6,317 nucleotides of DNA from Acholeplasma sp. (lineage in GTDB: Bacteria; Bacillota_I; Bacilli_A; Acholeplasmatales; Acholeplasmataceae). The DNA is taken from the NCBI GenBank assembly GCA_012837395.1, contig DURF01000084.1, positions 1 to 6,317 of the forward strand, in the 5' to 3' direction. Shown here one piece after another: positions 4,833-6,317 of this stretch; the stretch's first letter is position 1; each line of letters begins with the position of its first letter. The notes beneath the pieces are model-generated. The model did no database searches and was not told where the DNA came from. It saw nothing but the letters and a program-made list of their open reading frames with translations. The position numbers and the translations under genes are program-made.

Positions 4833-5599
4833 AAAAGATTATACCTTATTTATTAATTCCTTTATTATTAACATTATTAATTTTATTAATAATTGATAAT
4901 AAAGAAGAAATTAATCCTAAAGTTATAACTATTGATACTAATCATTCATATTTATACAATAAATCAAATACAACAATCGATATTAGTTTATATATTAATG
5001 ACATTGAAAATCCAATTATAGCAGTAGATGCAATCGCATCTAGTGTCATTCGAGACGCTAATAACAAAAAGTTAATTAACTTAGAAATTAAAGAAGTACT
5101 ATATTCACATAATGAAGTCTATTTAAAAGAAAACTATTACATGTTTATCTTAAGATATGAAATACCTAACTTAAATAATAACTTTTATATAGATGAAGCA
5201 TACTTAGATCTAACCCTTTCTAATAATACTAGTTATACCTTTAAAATCGGCTCATTTAACATTATATACCTAACTAATGGAACCGAACTTAACTGGCAAA
5301 CAATTGACTCTAAAAAGGATAATACGAATGATTTATCAATTAATAAAATTGTTATTGAAACTGAAAGTAACATTGGTGAAATATTAGAAGTATATATTGA
5401 AAGTGAACCACTAAACTATAGTTATATTAATAACACTTTAATAATTAGTCTAGATAATAGTGACCTATATACAAATAACATACCAGTAGTTATAACAACC
5501 TCAGATAAAACTTACTATTTAAATAATCATCAATATGTTAAAGATTATGATTTAATTGAAAAGGCTAAGAATAGTTTTAATATCTATGAACTTAATTAA
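4829..5599 (+). CDS. Membrane-anchored extracellular protein, unrecognised
   Basis: The product is 256 residues with one N-terminal helix (about 5-22) preceded by MKK and followed by DNKEE. This is most likely an uncleaved signal anchor, because no small-residue cleavage site or lipobox cysteine follows. The remaining 230 or so residues should be outside the cell and read as alternating beta strands rich in Asn, Ile, Thr and Tyr, possibly two domains (about 31-150 and 168-235) joined by a polar linker SKKDNTNDLS. There are no cysteines and no visible catalytic motif. The ATG at 4829 overlaps the TGA of the secreted-protein gene and has AAGGTGAG upstream; its 3' end overlaps the ABC ATPase by 14 bases. 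Position suggests a partner of the secreted protein (immunity, receptor or chaperone) or an accessory subunit of the transporter; neither can be told from sequence. Confidence 0.8.
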   Translation: MKKIIPYLLIPLLLTLLILLIIDNKEEINPKVITIDTNHSYLYNKSNTTIDISLYINDIENPIIAVDAIASSVIRDANNKKLINLEIKEVLYSHNEVYLKENYYMFILRYEIPNLNNNFYIDEAYLDLTLSNNTSYTFKIGSFNIIYLTNGTELNWQTIDSKKDNTNDLSINKIVIETESNIGEILEVYIESEPLNYSYINNTLIISLDNSDLYTNNIPVVITTSDKTYYLNNHQYVKDYDLIEKAKNSFNIYELN

Positions 5600-6131
5600 A
5601 CTAGAAGATGTAAAAAAGTCATATTTAAATAAAACATTTAACTTAACAATTAATACTAAAGACATTATTTTAATAGTAGGTAGAAACGGATCAGGCAAAT
5701 CAACCTTAATAAAACTAATAACTAATTATATTAAACCAAGTAGTGGATTAATAAAAAGAAAAAAAGTTAATATTTATTATTTAGAAGAAATAGCTAAACT
5801 ACCTTTAAACATTAAAGCAAGCGAATATTTAAAAATCATAGTTGATATTAAGAAAACTAATATCAACTATGAATTAAGTTCTTTATTTAATATTCCTTTA
5901 AATAAATATATCTATGAACTTTCAAAAGGCAATAAACAAAAACTAGCACTACTACAAACCTTATCATGTGGTAATGGTATTATAATATTAGATGAACCAC
6001 TAAATGGTCTTGATAGTAATACCATTAATTTGTTAATTAATTATTTAACTAAAGTAAAAGAAACATTAATAATTGTTACACATTATCCAGATGACTATGA
6101 AAAGTTAAATGCTAAAGTGATTTATTTATGA
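5586..6131 (+). CDS. ABC transporter ATP-binding protein, short form
   Basis: The product is 181 residues, short for an ABC ATPase (usually 200-240), but every core motif is present: A-loop Tyr13, Walker A GRNGSGKST (32-40), signature LSKGNKQ (112-118), Walker B IIILDEP with catalytic Glu137, D-loop GLD (141-143) and H-loop His166. The Q-loop position reads YLEE (65-68), with no glutamine. It powers transport by a membrane partner, most likely the product of the gene starting at 6128. The start at 5586 gives MNLIKLEDVKKSY, the normal first strand of the fold. The in-frame TTG at 5556 would add ten residues and has no better ribosome site; no clear Shine-Dalgarno precedes 5586 either, so translation probably depends on coupling to the overlapping upstream gene. 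The small size and ABC-2-like partner suggest an export or self-protection transporter. Confidence 0.92.
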   Translation: MNLIKLEDVKKSYLNKTFNLTINTKDIILIVGRNGSGKSTLIKLITNYIKPSSGLIKRKKVNIYYLEEIAKLPLNIKASEYLKIIVDIKKTNINYELSSLFNIPLNKYIYELSKGNKQKLALLQTLSCGNGIIILDEPLNGLDSNTINLLINYLTKVKETLIIVTHYPDDYEKLNAKVIYL

Positions 6132-6317
6132 TTAAAATAATAATTAACCATTTATTAAGTTTTAAAAATAAATTGTTTATTAGCATTTATTTATTAATAT
6201 TACTAACTATCTTTATAATACCACTACCTTTTAATACAAACATTTATGAAATAAATTTGGATATATATTATTACAAAGTAAATTACAATGAAGTAGTAAT
6301 AGAACTATTAAAACTAA
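6128..6317 (+). CDS. Probable ABC transporter permease, N-terminal fragment
   Basis: The frame opens with ATG at 6128, overlapping the ATPase TGA (ATGA), and stays open to the window edge, giving 63 residues. A basic amphipathic start (MIKIIINHLLSFKNK) is followed by a hydrophobic helix at about 16-36, then a polar, probably extracellular segment. A permease beginning with a cytoplasmic amphipathic stretch and first helix right after an ATPase gene fits an ABC-2-type subunit. Only the first helix is visible, so this rests mainly on position. Confidence 0.65.
   Translation, partial: MIKIIINHLLSFKNKLFISIYLLILLTIFIIPLPFNTNIYEINLDIYYYKVNYNEVVIELLKL

Noticed and set aside
1..6317. Use of TGA as tryptophan (mycoplasma code)
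   Set aside because: TGG encodes Trp throughout, and TGA occurs as the stop in three ATGA gene overlaps, at 869-871, 4830-4832 and 6129-6131.
1..6317. CRISPR arrays, tRNA or rRNA genes, insertion sequences
   Set aside because: No regularly spaced repeats, cloverleaf with conserved T-loop, rRNA-like stretch, transposase or terminal inverted repeats could be found by eye.

Overview
The window is very AT-rich (impression: roughly three quarters A+T) and reads like a low-GC Gram-positive or mollicute-like bacterium of the Bacillota/Mycoplasmatota. This rests on strong AAGGAGG-type ribosome sites, A/T hairpin terminators, codons ending in A or T, Sec-type signal peptides and protein families common in that group. 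The code looks standard: tryptophans are TGG, and TGA is used three times as a real stop, each time inside an ATGA stop/start overlap. No species can be named from sequence alone.

Layout. (1) 2-459: the C-terminus of a P1B-type metal-exporting ATPase, a small CxxC heavy-metal-binding (HMA) protein, and a strong bidirectional-looking terminator. (2) 477-1675: a self-contained redox unit. A promoter overlaps a 28-bp inverted repeat, followed by an HxlR-family regulator translationally coupled (ATGA) to a cytoplasmic DsbA-like thiol oxidoreductase, then a terminator. (3) 1620-3357: three unrecognised membrane proteins (two small two-helix proteins flanking one with about eight helices). They are separated by structured intergenic DNA, including a possible 8-codon leader peptide, and closed by a long hairpin shared with the convergent gene. 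(4) 3366-4091, minus strand: a membrane-anchored NERD-domain protein with a C-terminal topoisomerase-type zinc ribbon. (5) 4209 to the right edge: a tightly overlapping operon of a secreted beta-rich protein, a membrane-anchored extracellular protein, an ABC ATPase and the start of a membrane protein that is probably its permease.

How the parts work together. The metal-export and redox blocks are recognisable stress-handling modules. The last operon is the best candidate for an undescribed system. Its first product carries its own Sec signal peptide, so the ABC transporter is unlikely to be its exporter. The arrangement (secreted protein, membrane-tethered protein, ABC ATPase, permease) recalls the logic of lactococcin 972-type bacteriocin loci, where the transporter goes with self-protection, but no sequence match to that family is claimed. 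The operon runs off the right edge, so its full content is unknown.
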